Source of the DNA: Candidatus Devosia phytovorans
GTDB taxonomy: Bacteria; Pseudomonadota; Alphaproteobacteria; Rhizobiales; Devosiaceae
Assembly (NCBI GenBank): GCA_029202405.1
Contig: CP119312.1
Location: forward strand, 2,733,001 to 2,797,000
Length of the DNA stretch: 64,000 nt
Direction: 5' to 3'
Shown: one piece after another, positions 26,717-35,171 of the stretch
How positions within the stretch are numbered: the first letter of the stretch is position 1
Layout of the letters: each line of letters starts with the position of its first letter
The notes under the pieces: generated by a model
Told to the model about the DNA's origin: nothing
The model's database searches: none
Seen by the model: the letters and a program-made list of their open reading frames with translations, nothing else
Made by a program: the position numbers and the translations under genes

Positions 26717-27625
26717 ATGATTTCCGCCCCGAAACGTCTGATGAGCCGTGCTCTGTGCGCTTGCTTGCTGCTGCTCACGACCTTGGTCCTGCCGGTGCAG
26801 GCGGAAACTTTGGATGCCAAAGGCCACCCGATAGTCAGCAACGGCGCCGAGCGCATCCTGAGCCTCGGGCCCGATGTGACGGAGATCGTTTACGCCCTAG
26901 GCGGCGGTGATCGCGTGATCGCCCGCGATCGGTCGAGCCGCTATCCCGAAGAAGCCGGCGACAAGCCCGATGTCGGATATCGCCGTACCCTCTCGCCCGA
27001 GGCCCTGATCGGCCTCTCCCCTGATCTCATCCTTGCGTCGGAAGACATTGGCCCGCCCGAAGCCATCGACGTGCTCGAAGGCCTCTCAACCCCGATGGTC
27101 TATGTACCCGAGGACAATTCACCCGAAGGCATAGCCCGCAAAATCGACATCATCGCCGCCGTCCTCGGCGCAGAAGATCAGGCCGTGTCGCTCAAAGCGG
27201 AAGTCCTTGGCGACTTCGAAGCAGCCTCTGCGCTCGGCGAAAGCGTGCCGGAGGCAGAACGCAAGAAAGTCGTCTTCTTCCACGGCCTGCTGCGACTGAC
27301 CGGCGCAGGCGCCAACACCTCGGCCGATGCCATCATCGGCTACGCCGGAGCGATCAATCCGCTCAATGTCTACGATGGCTACAAGGCCGTCTCGGAAGAG
27401 AGCCTTCTCGAATACAAGCCGGAGGTCGTCCTGATGCTGAGCGATGGCAAGGGTGGTCCTACAACGGAAGAAGTCTTTGCCGTTCCTGCTCTGGCGCTGA
27501 CGCCGGCCGGGATAAACAAGTCGCTTATCGTTCTGGATGGTCCATACATGCTCGGCTTTGGCCCAAGAACGGCATCGGCGGTACGGGATCTGGCATTGGC
27601 TTTGTACCCTCAACTAGCGCATTGA
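26717..27625 (+). CDS. hmuT: Hemin ABC transporter periplasmic binding protein
   Basis: The 302-aa protein has a signal peptide (LCACLLLLTTLVLPVQA) and the HmuT fold: RILSLGPDVTEIVYALGGGDRVIARDRSS, VGYRRTLSPEALIGLSPDLILASEDIGP and a C-terminal MLGFGPRTASAVRDLA. The ATG at 26717 follows AAAGGAAAATCCG. The much longer upstream frame to 26123 is antisense to the receptor gene. HmuT normally precedes hmuU (permease) and hmuV (ATPase), but these are missing. The gene ends 156 bp before a dispersed-repeat copy. Confidence 0.87.
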   Translation: MISAPKRLMSRALCACLLLLTTLVLPVQAETLDAKGHPIVSNGAERILSLGPDVTEIVYALGGGDRVIARDRSSRYPEEAGDKPDVGYRRTLSPEALIGLSPDLILASEDIGPPEAIDVLEGLSTPMVYVPEDNSPEGIARKIDIIAAVLGAEDQAVSLKAEVLGDFEAASALGESVPEAERKKVVFFHGLLRLTGAGANTSADAIIGYAGAINPLNVYDGYKAVSEESLLEYKPEVVLMLSDGKGGPTTEEVFAVPALALTPAGINKSLIVLDGPYMLGFGPRTASAVRDLALALYPQLAH

Positions 27626-27780
27626 AGTCTCGAGGCTTTTGGGTTTTCGTCGGCTACCATACTAATCCGAAACTGATGTCACCTCTGCCGAGAGTTCTCG
27701 GTTCGCAACCACCCAGTTGTCATATATCAATCGAAATGGCGATGTCCGCTTCCTGAAGCCCGCAAAGGCCGCTCCAAGGA

Positions 27781-27925
27781 CCGAATTGGGGTCGGGACCC
27801 GCCGGTCGACAACGCGCCCCATTCCCGCCGTCAAGGCCGTACTATCGATTGCCCAAAAGCTGCCGTCAGCTCGTGGCCATACGAACGGCTTAGACGGGGT
27901 GGGTTGCAGACAGGCAGCTTTCGTC
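27781..27925. repeat. Dispersed intergenic repeat, copy C (full length)
   Basis: This is the most complete copy, about 145 bp. It opens CCGAATTGGGGTCGGGAC and includes CGCCCCATTCC, CCCAAAAGCTGCCGTC, GCCATACGAACGGC and CGGGGTGGG. It aligns to copies A and B. The gap 27626-28007 holds nothing else recognisable and is where hmuU/hmuV would be expected. Confidence 0.7.
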
Positions 27926-28007
27926 AATAATCAGCAGAAAGCTGACTCAATCAAACACAAGCTGTGTGAGCTCACTGGTCAAATTTGTTCAGATGCAGCT
28001 GGGTGCA

Positions 28008-29159
28008 TTATTTCGTTAGGATGCGGTCTGTCGCACCAACAGGCATTCGGAAAGTGAAACACGTCTCGTCGTCGTCCGACGTAGCCTTCAACGTGCCGCC
28101 ATGGGCCTTCGCAATTTCGCTCGCGATAAACAGACCTAGGCCCAGACCCTGCTGCGATGGCCGAACCTTGCCTCGATAGAAGGGCTGGAAAAGTTGCTCC
28201 ATTGCCGGCGGCGAAATCAGCTCGCCGCCATTGCAGACCATGAGCTCGAACGCGCCGTAGACGATCTTGGCCGTGACAACCACGGCCTTCTCAGGGTCTC
28301 CGTGCGTAATTGCGTTGCCGAGAAGATTGGAAAACATCTGACCGATGCGCGCTGGATCGACGTCGACCGGTTTTGGCAAATCGAAATCAATCCGGATCTC
28401 GCGCTGGGGATGAGCGGCGGTGATCTCGTTGACAATTTTGGCAAGCACAGGCTCGATACGGGCGCCCTTCGTCAACTCCAGGCCAATGCCGGCTCCAAGC
28501 CGTCCCCGGGCGAAGTCGAGCAGGTTGTCGATGAGCCCGCCCATACGAGCCACGCTTTCGCCCATCAACCGTAGCACTCGAACTGACTTAGCGTCGGTGT
28601 GCATCTGAGTGAGGATATTCGTTCCTCCGGACAGCCCGGCGAGCGGATTCCGAAGGTCGTGGCCGAGCACTGCGATAAACTGTTCTCGAAGTTCGGCCTC
28701 GTTCTTTGACACAAGTTGAAGCGCAGACGCGGCGGTAACTTGGGTCTGCAGACCAGAGTTCAGTTCCCCGAGTTCGCGTTCATGCCGTCGACGTTGAAGG
28801 GCGCGGAATACGGTTATGCGGGTAGACACTACCTTGCCCAAGACACGGCGCTCGGCAGCGCTGGCGAGTACGGGCACGATCGCGCCGTCAAGTGTCAGTA
28901 GGTCTAGCGCGACTTCCTCGAAGGCACCTTGTATCTGAAGCAACGGAGCGAAATGAGTCTCGTAAAAGATGCTGCCGGCGACGTTCAGAAATTCCCGAAA
29001 GCGTTTGCCGATCAGCTGGTCTGGCGTTCGCCCGAGCCATGAGCAAAGCGTGGTGTTGACGCGCACTATCCGCCCATCGCTGCCGAGCGATAGGTAGCCG
29101 CAAGGCGCATTTTCAAACAGGTCCTGGAAGTCGTCTTCGGATCGGTCAGATGAACTCAT
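28008..29159 (-). CDS. PAS-domain histidine kinase (RsbQ-linked)
   Basis: The product has 383 residues: PAS about 10-125 (LFENAPCGYLSLGSDGRIVRVN, IGKRFREFLN), a coiled-coil linker, HisKA with the phospho-His in FIAVLGHDLRNPLAG, and HATPase with GLGLGLFIASEIAKAHGG. It is soluble. Its ATG (29159) lies 14 nt inside the end of the RsbQ-like gene, so the two were coupled. RsbQ with a PAS protein is the B. subtilis energy-stress sensor arrangement. Here the output is a kinase rather than a phosphatase. The partner gene is now truncated. Confidence 0.85.
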   Translation of the reverse strand: MSSSDRSEDDFQDLFENAPCGYLSLGSDGRIVRVNTTLCSWLGRTPDQLIGKRFREFLNVAGSIFYETHFAPLLQIQGAFEEVALDLLTLDGAIVPVLASAAERRVLGKVVSTRITVFRALQRRRHERELGELNSGLQTQVTAASALQLVSKNEAELREQFIAVLGHDLRNPLAGLSGGTNILTQMHTDAKSVRVLRLMGESVARMGGLIDNLLDFARGRLGAGIGLELTKGARIEPVLAKIVNEITAAHPQREIRIDFDLPKPVDVDPARIGQMFSNLLGNAITHGDPEKAVVVTAKIVYGAFELMVCNGGELISPPAMEQLFQPFYRGKVRPSQQGLGLGLFIASEIAKAHGGTLKATSDDDETCFTFRMPVGATDRILTK

Positions 29160-29715
29160 CGATTGCTGCTATGACAGCGTTGGGTGCGCTGAGGTTGGGG
29201 CAATGACCGCTGGCATCCAGATAGACGATCTGGCTACCTTCGATGTGGCGGTTGACATATTTGCCTACTTTCTCCGACGCAATAATATCGTCGCGGGTCT
29301 GCAAGATGACGGTATCGGTCCGCACCTTGGCCAAGTCGGCGCGATTGTCAGAGGTGAAGGTGGCGCGAGCGAAATGCTTCGCTATCTCCGGATCGGTGCG
29401 ACAGAAAGAGTTCGTCAACTCCTCGCCAAGTTCCGGGCGATCGGGATTGCCCATAATCGCCGGCGCCATAGACGCGGACCAACCAAGGTGGTTGTCGGAC
29501 ATGGATGCCAACAGTTCCTCGATCTGGGCAGCGCTGAAGCCACCCTCATAGTCTCCGTCGTCGATGTAGCGCGGCGACGGGCTCACCATCACCAGCTTTG
29601 AAAACATGCCTGGAGCATCGATAGAAGCCAGAGCGCCAATCATACAGCTCACTGAATGGCCAACGAAGATGGCATCGTGCAAATCCAGCTCCTGACCGAT
29701 CTCAACGAAGTGGGA
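29146..29715 (-). pseudogene. RsbQ-like alpha/beta hydrolase, N-terminal third missing
   Basis: The frame ending at 29146 matches RsbQ closely from VEIGQELDLHDAIFVGHSVS onward: nucleophile Ser in GHSVS, SFCRTDPEIAKHFARATF, SDNRADLAKV, and the catalytic His in ASGHCPNLSAP. The family's first ~90 residues (HGFGCDQ and the strand region) are absent. Upstream of about 29715 the frame stays open to 30156 but runs antisense to a receiver-domain remnant, so that part is not the gene. The Ser and His remain, but the fold cannot be complete. It is probably non-functional. Confidence 0.75.
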
Positions 29716-29736
29716 GTCGACATGCTGATGGTCTAC

Positions 29737-29958
29737 GCGGACATTCAAGTCGTTTTCACCGATGTCGACATGCCCGGTAGTATGGATGGCATCAAGCTTG
29801 CCGCCGCCGTTCGAAATCGGTGGCCGCCGATCAAGATCATCGTTACGTCGGGCCATCGCAAGGTTCATCTGTCGGACATTCCTGCGGAGAGCAGGTTCTT
29901 TAGCAAGCCTTATCGGGCCGCCGATATTGCCGCTGCGGCTCGCGAGATGATGAGCTAG
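29737..29958 (+). pseudogene. Response-regulator receiver, N-terminal half missing
   Basis: From about 29737 the plus strand encodes ADIQVVFTDVDMPGSMDG (phospho-acceptor Asp), KIIVTSGHRKVHLSDI and the KPY loop, ending in a helix: the second half of a single-domain receiver. The first half (acidic pocket, first strand) is missing. The in-frame ATG at 29656 lies in sequence antisense to the RsbQ remnant, so any protein would be chimeric. It abuts the truncated end of the RsbQ gene head to head. Confidence 0.75.
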
Positions 29959-30149
29959 GCCTGTCGAATTATCGCTGTCTGGTTTTAGGTCGCAGTTGTG
30001 ATCAGCGATGTGGCTGATAGCGAGCCGGCTTAAGACTAACGGCTCTTTGCGCCAAGATACCGCAGCGCAGGGCAGTCCACGGCCGTTCTCGACCCTCATG
30101 GTAATCTCCCGGGGCCTATCGGAGGATGGTTTGTGAGGATGCAGTAGGC

Positions 30150-30860
30150 CTACCAAGGCAACGGTTGCCCGGAGTGATTGATCAACAAGCCGTTTTGCTT
30201 CGGCTGCACTCCATCGACGACACGTAACAGGCGTTCCGCTGCGGTATCTGGCTCTACGACGCTATGGCCCGACGAGAACGGGGCTGACAAGGTTGACGCT
30301 ACCGTCCCGGGATGCAGGGTCAGACAGATCGCGTCTGGGCGACTTCGAGCTAGCTCGATTGCGGCGGTGCGTATCAGTTGGTTGAGGGCTGCTTTCGATG
30401 CGCGGTAACTGTACCAACCGCCGAGATGGTTGTCGCCGATACTGCCGACCTTGGCCGAAAGTGCTGCGAAGACGGCCTTGCCCTGCCGGGGTAACAGTGG
30501 GAGGAAGTGCTTGGCGACAAGGGCCGGACCGATGGCATTGACCGCAAATGCACGGGTCAGCCCTCCGAGATCGAGCTGACGCCAGGTCTTCTCCGGCTGG
30601 AAATCGCCAGCGTGCAGGACACCTGTTGCGACGATCACCAGCCTCAGCGGCAGTGCCATTGATGCGACTGTGGACGCTGTGGCCGCAATGGACGCCTCAT
30701 CAAGGAGATCGAAGCCGTCATTGCGGCGGGACAATCCAGTGACCTGAGAGAACGATGCGGATTTTTCCAGCCCGCGTACTAGCGCCGCCCCGATGCTGCC
30801 GCTGGCTCCAACAACTATAGCGTGGCCGCCCGTTATGAATGACTGAAGCTCAATTTTCAT
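30150..30860 (-). CDS. Short-chain dehydrogenase/reductase
   Basis: This 236-aa classical SDR has the cofactor motif GASGSIG, a middle Ser in AALSAKVGS and the catalytic YRASK, with a C-terminal PGTV segment. It is like the C-factor/CsgA-type SDRs, and the substrate is unknown. The gene stands alone on the minus strand between the receiver remnant and the FAD-monooxygenase pseudogene. The start gives the normal family length. Confidence 0.8.
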   Translation of the reverse strand: MKIELQSFITGGHAIVVGASGSIGAALVRGLEKSASFSQVTGLSRRNDGFDLLDEASIAATASTVASMALPLRLVIVATGVLHAGDFQPEKTWRQLDLGGLTRAFAVNAIGPALVAKHFLPLLPRQGKAVFAALSAKVGSIGDNHLGGWYSYRASKAALNQLIRTAAIELARSRPDAICLTLHPGTVASTLSAPFSSGHSVVEPDTAAERLLRVVDGVQPKQNGLLINHSGQPLPW

Positions 30861-31052
30861 CCTGTTCGTGCTCCTGTTGATGCAAACTTGAGGCTATGAA
30901 TGCTGAATGGCTTGCCCCGGTTCAACAGGGTAGCCATTGCCCGGCCCTGACCAACCTCCCGTCTCGTTGGGACAAAGCGGAACATCAGATCCCAACGGTA
31001 TGAACCATCGATTTAGTGCAGCGTTCCAGTTTTTCAACGAAGCAAAGGGACC

Positions 31053-31430
31053 GTCCATGTAGTAATCTCAGCCGCCAGCATCGGAGGCTTCCCCACAGCT
31101 TCGTGGCTGGATCGGTATGGCTTCGAAGTGGTGGTCGTGGAAAGGGCGCCACAGTTTCGTAACGGCGGTCAAAACGTCGACCTTCGCGGCGGCGGTCGCG
31201 AGGTGCTCGATATGACGGGCCTGGTTGAGGGCCACTGCGGAAAGGAACCGGTGATGAGGTGACCGCCTGGATTGGCGAAGGCGGCAAGATCGTCGCTCAG
31301 ATCGACCAGGACGATACAGGCAACAACGGTCCGACCGCCGAGATGTAGATCCTTCGCGCCCACCTCGCACGGCTGGTTTACGATCGCAGCAAAGAAAGCT
31401 CGGAATTCCGGTTCGGCGACGATCTGACTT
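31053..31430 (+). pseudogene. FAD-dependent monooxygenase remnant (PHBH/TetX-like)
   Basis: Frame 31053-31262 reads VHVVISAASIGGFPTASWLDRYGFEVVVVERAP, then GGQNVDLRGGGREVL, an FAD-binding N-terminus of the PHBH/TetX family. A stop follows and the expected continuation (GEGGKIVAQIDQDD, GPTAEM-stop-ILRAHLARL, EFRFGDDLT) appears in another frame to about 31430, with an internal TAG. The remaining two thirds of the gene are missing. It has two frame breaks and is truncated, so it is a clear pseudogene. Confidence 0.8.
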
Positions 31431-31554
31431 TACGTTGTCAGCAGTCCTTAATAGGCGTGGAGCGTAGTCGGTCGGTTCCTGTCAAGTCTCAAGCAAAACA
31501 TGCAGGCGATGACAACCAGCCTAGGGTCAAATTGAACATATTAAAACAGAGCAC

Positions 31555-31725
31555 TCAGAGTCTTGTCGCCGCTCCAGCTGCAGTTTGCTTCCGTGTTCGG
31601 CAGGCTTTGGAGCAATACTTGACCTCGTCCCAGACAGCCGACCACTTCTTGCGCCACACAAACGGGCGGTTGCAGACCACGCAAGTCTTGACCGGTAGGT
31701 TGCTCTTTTCGATCCTTTTGGCCAT
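31555..31725 (-). CDS. DUF2256 small zinc-ribbon-like protein
   Basis: The 56-aa protein starts MAKRIEKSNLPVKTCVVCNRP and carries FVWRKKW and EVKYCSKACR, the DUF2256 (COG4338) pattern with two Cys pairs for a likely zinc site. I start it at ATG 31725, which overlaps the last base of the photolyase stop codon. A longer frame to 31812 lies inside the photolyase gene. DUF2256 genes typically sit beside cryptochrome/photolyase genes, as here. The function is unknown. Confidence 0.85.
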   Translation of the reverse strand: MAKRIEKSNLPVKTCVVCNRPFVWRKKWSAVWDEVKYCSKACRTRKQTAAGAATRL

Positions 31726-33268
31726 CACAAGCTCCCCTCCCGCATAGCAATAAAATGGGCACTGGCTTGATCGCGCAGGGCCGTCTGTTTGTCCGGCCCC
31801 ATTTTTTCCCAAGTTGCATAGACGTAATGCATCCGCGCATTCTGAGAAAAGCGATCACGGTGACGGGCGACAAAGTCCCAGTAGAGCGCGTTGAACGGGC
31901 AGGCATCCTCACCGATCGCTAGCGCCGGATCGTAGCGGCAGCCGTCGCAGAAATCGCTCATGCGATTAATATAGTTGCCGCTTGCCGCATAGGGTTTAGA
32001 CGCCATCAGACCGCCATCTGCGTGGAGGGCCATACCGATGGTATTGGGTAGTTCGACCCACTCATAGGCGTCGGCATAAACCGCCAGATACCATTCGTGC
32101 ACTGCTTTGGGCTGTATTCCAGCAAGTAGTGCGAAATTGCCGTTGATCATAAGCCGCTGGATATGATGAGAATAGGCTTGCTCGATGGTCTGGGCAAAGA
32201 CCTCTTTCATGCAGGCCATCCCTGTTTCTCCCGACCAGTAGAACCAAGGCAATGGCTCGTTGGCACTAAGCGCATTGCGTTCGGCGTAGCCGGGCATGAA
32301 GTGCCAGTAAATGCCCCGGACATATTCTCGCCAGCCGAGGATCTGCCGGATGAAGCCCTCGGCGGCGTTGATCGGAACACGGCCCAATCGATAGGCGTCT
32401 TCCGCCTGCTGGCAGACTTCCAGCGGGTAAAGCAATCCAGCATTGATGTACGTGGAAAGAAGGGAATGCTGAAGGTAAGGCTGCCCCAACAACATTGCAT
32501 CCTGATGATCGCCGAAGCCAGGCAGGACGTGTTCAATGAAATGAGCCAACTCGCGGAGCGCCTGCCGCCGGGTGACGGAAAAGTGGAATGGCTCGAGTTG
32601 GCCAAATTGCTGTGGAAGGCGGTTACGCACCATATCCAGCACACTCAGCGTGATGGCGTCCATGCGAAAGCTTAGCCGGGCAGGAGAGCTCAGCCCTTTG
32701 ACGGGAGGCTTACGATTTTCCTTGTCGAAGTTCCATCGTCCGCCTGTGGGTGTACCATCGGCTTCCAGCAAGATCGCGTATCGGCGCCGCATCTCTCGAT
32801 AAAAATATTCCATGCGAAGCTCACGCCTGCCGTCTGCCCATTCACCGAATTGGCCGGTCGTACAGAGGAACCGAGTATCGGGCAGGATTTCAAGCGGCAC
32901 AGGAATGGCCAGTTGAAGCGACTCTATCAGCTCCTTCTGCCGCCATTCGCCGGTTCGGTTACGACCACACGATCGGGCGACAGGTCACCGGTTGCCCGCA
33001 GGATCTCAGAATCCAGCGTCTGAGTATTGTCCTGGTCATCGAGCCGCACATACCGGACGGTGAACCCCGCGGAGCGCAAAGCCTCCGCGAAATGGCGCAT
33101 GGTCGAAAAAAGGAAGGCGATCTTCTTGACGTGGTGATTGACGTTGGTGACCTCGGAGAGAACCTCAATCATCAAGACCACATCGTTCTCGCGATCGGCG
33201 TCGGTCAACACAGCCAATCGAGTTGACAGGTGATCTGGCATGACAATGCGCAAAACACGTTCGACCAT
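31725..33268 (-). pseudogene. phrB: FeS-type photolyase/cryptochrome (PhrB-like), split by a 1-base frameshift
   Basis: Two overlapping frames give one protein of the iron-sulphur bacterial cryptochrome/photolyase family. The first (from 33268) is the N-terminal antenna domain (LRIVMPDHLS, FSTMRHFAEALR) and stops after VVVTEP. One missing base around 32950-32951 restores GEWRQKELIESLQ and joins the second frame, which holds the FAD domain and the Cys set (MACMKEVF, FCDGCRYDP, ACPFNALYWDF) expected for a 4Fe-4S cluster. The family repairs (6-4) photoproducts with blue light. This is either a recent loss or a base-calling error. Confidence 0.8.
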
Positions 33269-33309
33269 CGGCTTCAGCTCCGGAATTCGGCATTGTCGAA
33301 GCTATGAAA

Positions 33310-33338
33310 TGAAACACCCCGCCTTTGACAGCGGGGTG
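33310..33338 (-). terminator. Terminator of the fasciclin-domain gene
   Basis: On the minus strand CACCCCGC, an 8-nt loop, GCGGGGTG and then TTTCATTTC lie about 30 nt after the stop codon at 33369. The T-tract is short but the stem is perfect. Confidence 0.7.
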
Positions 33339-33368
33339 AACATCAAGCATCGCTGGATTGGCAGTCGA

Positions 33369-33935
33369 CTACATCTTGGGCGTAAGTACTGCGTCGATGA
33401 CGTGGATGACGCCGTTGGACTGGATAACGTCCGCGATGGTGACGTTGGCGACGGTGCCATTTTCGTCGGTGACGGTAACCTTGCCATCAGCGGCCTTAAG
33501 CGTGAGCTTGCAACCGCCAACCGTGTCGACCACATGTTCGCCGCCGTCAGCTTCGACCATCGACACGATGTCGGTCGAGAGCGCCTTGGCCGGGATGACA
33601 TGGCATGTCAGGATTTTGGTCAGCATGTCCTTGTTTTCGGGCTTAAGCAGATTTTCAACGGTGCCGGCCGGCAGGGCGTCAAAAGCTGCGTTCACGGGCG
33701 CAAGGACGGTGAACGGGCCGGGGCCGGAAAGGGTCTCGACGAGACCTGCAGCCTGAACGGCAGCAACGAGCGTAGTGTGATCAGCCGAATTCACGGCGTT
33801 CTCGACAATGTTCTTGTCGGCGAACATGGCAGCGCCGCCTACTTCCGGGTTGTCCTGTGCGTAAACAGAAGCGCCTGAAATAGCCGACACCGAGAGCATG
33901 GTGGCAAGCGAGAGAGCGCGTAAAGAGAGTTTCAT
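33369..33935 (-). CDS. Secreted fasciclin (FAS1) domain protein
   Basis: The 188-aa protein has a signal peptide (LSLATMLSVSAISGASVYAQ) and one FAS1 domain with the H1 motif GPFTVLAPVNAAFDALP and the H2 region VIHVIDAVLTPKM, with an unusual Cys pair (LTCHVIP, VGGCKLTL). FAS1 proteins act in adhesion or matrix contact. It has a ribosome site GGAAGGAACAG before the ATG and its own terminator. Confidence 0.88.
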   Translation of the reverse strand: MKLSLRALSLATMLSVSAISGASVYAQDNPEVGGAAMFADKNIVENAVNSADHTTLVAAVQAAGLVETLSGPGPFTVLAPVNAAFDALPAGTVENLLKPENKDMLTKILTCHVIPAKALSTDIVSMVEADGGEHVVDTVGGCKLTLKAADGKVTVTDENGTVANVTIADVIQSNGVIHVIDAVLTPKM

Positions 33936-34109
33936 GTCTGTTCCTTCCCATAACGGCCGGATTCCACCGGCTACGGCTACAACTACGGACGGGGAGGCTG
34001 TTTGGTTGCGCTCGGCTTATTATTTCGTGTCAGCACTTTAGCGCACGGTGACGGAAGAGTGACAACCATCGTCTAATTGCAGGGTGACCACGAAATTATA
34101 GGCCGGATT

Positions 34110-35171
34110 TCAAGAGCTCATATCTGGTACCACAGAATGGGTAAGCCCTTGCAGAGGACCGGAGAAAGTCAGCCTAAAGCCTTCTTGGGGATAGATTTGC
34201 TCAATCGTGCCCAGCCCGCCCAAGGTTGCTCGAACCAGACGAGACCCGAAACCTTTCGCCGTAGGCTCCCTGACTTCAGGTCCGCCGGACTCTTTCCAAT
34301 AGAAGGAAAATTGCTCGACGCCGCCAGCGTCTTGAAGTTTCCAGGACACGTCTACCTTCCCGCCCAACCCATCCTGTGACAGAGCGCCGTATTTAATGGA
34401 GTTGGTCGCGAGCTCATGAATGACAAGCGTGAAGGATAGTGCCGCCTGAGGAGAGAAGCGGACTGCAGGGCCGGAAACTTCGAAGTTCTGGCCATGAACG
34501 TTCAATGTCTTGAGGACAAGATCGCGAAAATCTGCTTCTTGAAAGTCGGTGTTGAGCAAGAGATCGTGCGTTCGGGCCAGTGCCGAGAAACGCTCGACGA
34601 TGCGGGTTTGCAGGTCCTCCAGACTTGAGACTGGCCGTAGCGTTTGCGTGACGATGGATTGCAGCATGGCGATGGTGTTCTTGACCCGGTGCGCCAGCTC
34701 CCTCGTCATAACCCGCTGTAGACGGGCATTTCGCTCAAGCTCGTCCAAATGATTTTTCGTGACGAACTGACGCCGGCGTCCGGCGAGCGCCCATTGCACC
34801 GCGCTGAACAGCGCAGTGGAGCTCATGGGACGTTCAAGCACCATCACGTTTGCGACTTCGAGCGGGAAAAGCTTATAGACGGCCTCCGTCTGGCCGCTTG
34901 ATCTTTTCTGCCCTATGAGCAGGATAAAGGGGTAGGACGACCAGGTTGGCTGGGCGTTTACCGCCTCCACAAGATCGCTCCAGTCATCTTGGAAGAGAGC
35001 TTCTTCGCTCATCAAGACAGCGCCTAGGTCGTCTCCTAGAGCCTTGACCACGTCGGACAGCGAAGTAACGGACAGTGCGTTGAGCCCTTTCGTCGCCAAA
35101 AGGTCAACTAGGCTCTTTGAGTCTTTTGCGAATGGAGCGTAAACGATGACCCGCTTGTCACTCCATGTCAT
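34110..35171 (-). CDS. HWE histidine kinase with degenerate N-terminal receiver
   Basis: The product has 353 residues. The first 120 (RVIVYAPFAKDSKSLVDLL, LGAVLMSEEAL) look like a receiver fold that lost its acidic pocket and phospho-acceptor. The rest is an HWE kinase with ELAHRVKNTIAMLQSI, HELATNSIKYGALS and FYWKESGG. There is no TM. The ATG lies 14 nt inside the KaiC-like gene end, so translation is coupled. Kinases beside KaiC-type ATPases are a recurrent alphaproteobacterial arrangement linked to light or circadian-type stress timing. Confidence 0.85.
   Translation of the reverse strand: MTWSDKRVIVYAPFAKDSKSLVDLLATKGLNALSVTSLSDVVKALGDDLGAVLMSEEALFQDDWSDLVEAVNAQPTWSSYPFILLIGQKRSSGQTEAVYKLFPLEVANVMVLERPMSSTALFSAVQWALAGRRRQFVTKNHLDELERNARLQRVMTRELAHRVKNTIAMLQSIVTQTLRPVSSLEDLQTRIVERFSALARTHDLLLNTDFQEADFRDLVLKTLNVHGQNFEVSGPAVRFSPQAALSFTLVIHELATNSIKYGALSQDGLGGKVDVSWKLQDAGGVEQFSFYWKESGGPEVREPTAKGFGSRLVRATLGGLGTIEQIYPQEGFRLTFSGPLQGLTHSVVPDMSS

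Noticed and set aside
29656..29736. The in-frame ATG at 29656 as the true start of the receiver gene
   Set aside because: This stretch is the antisense of the RsbQ remnant, so the start is a by-product of the junction.
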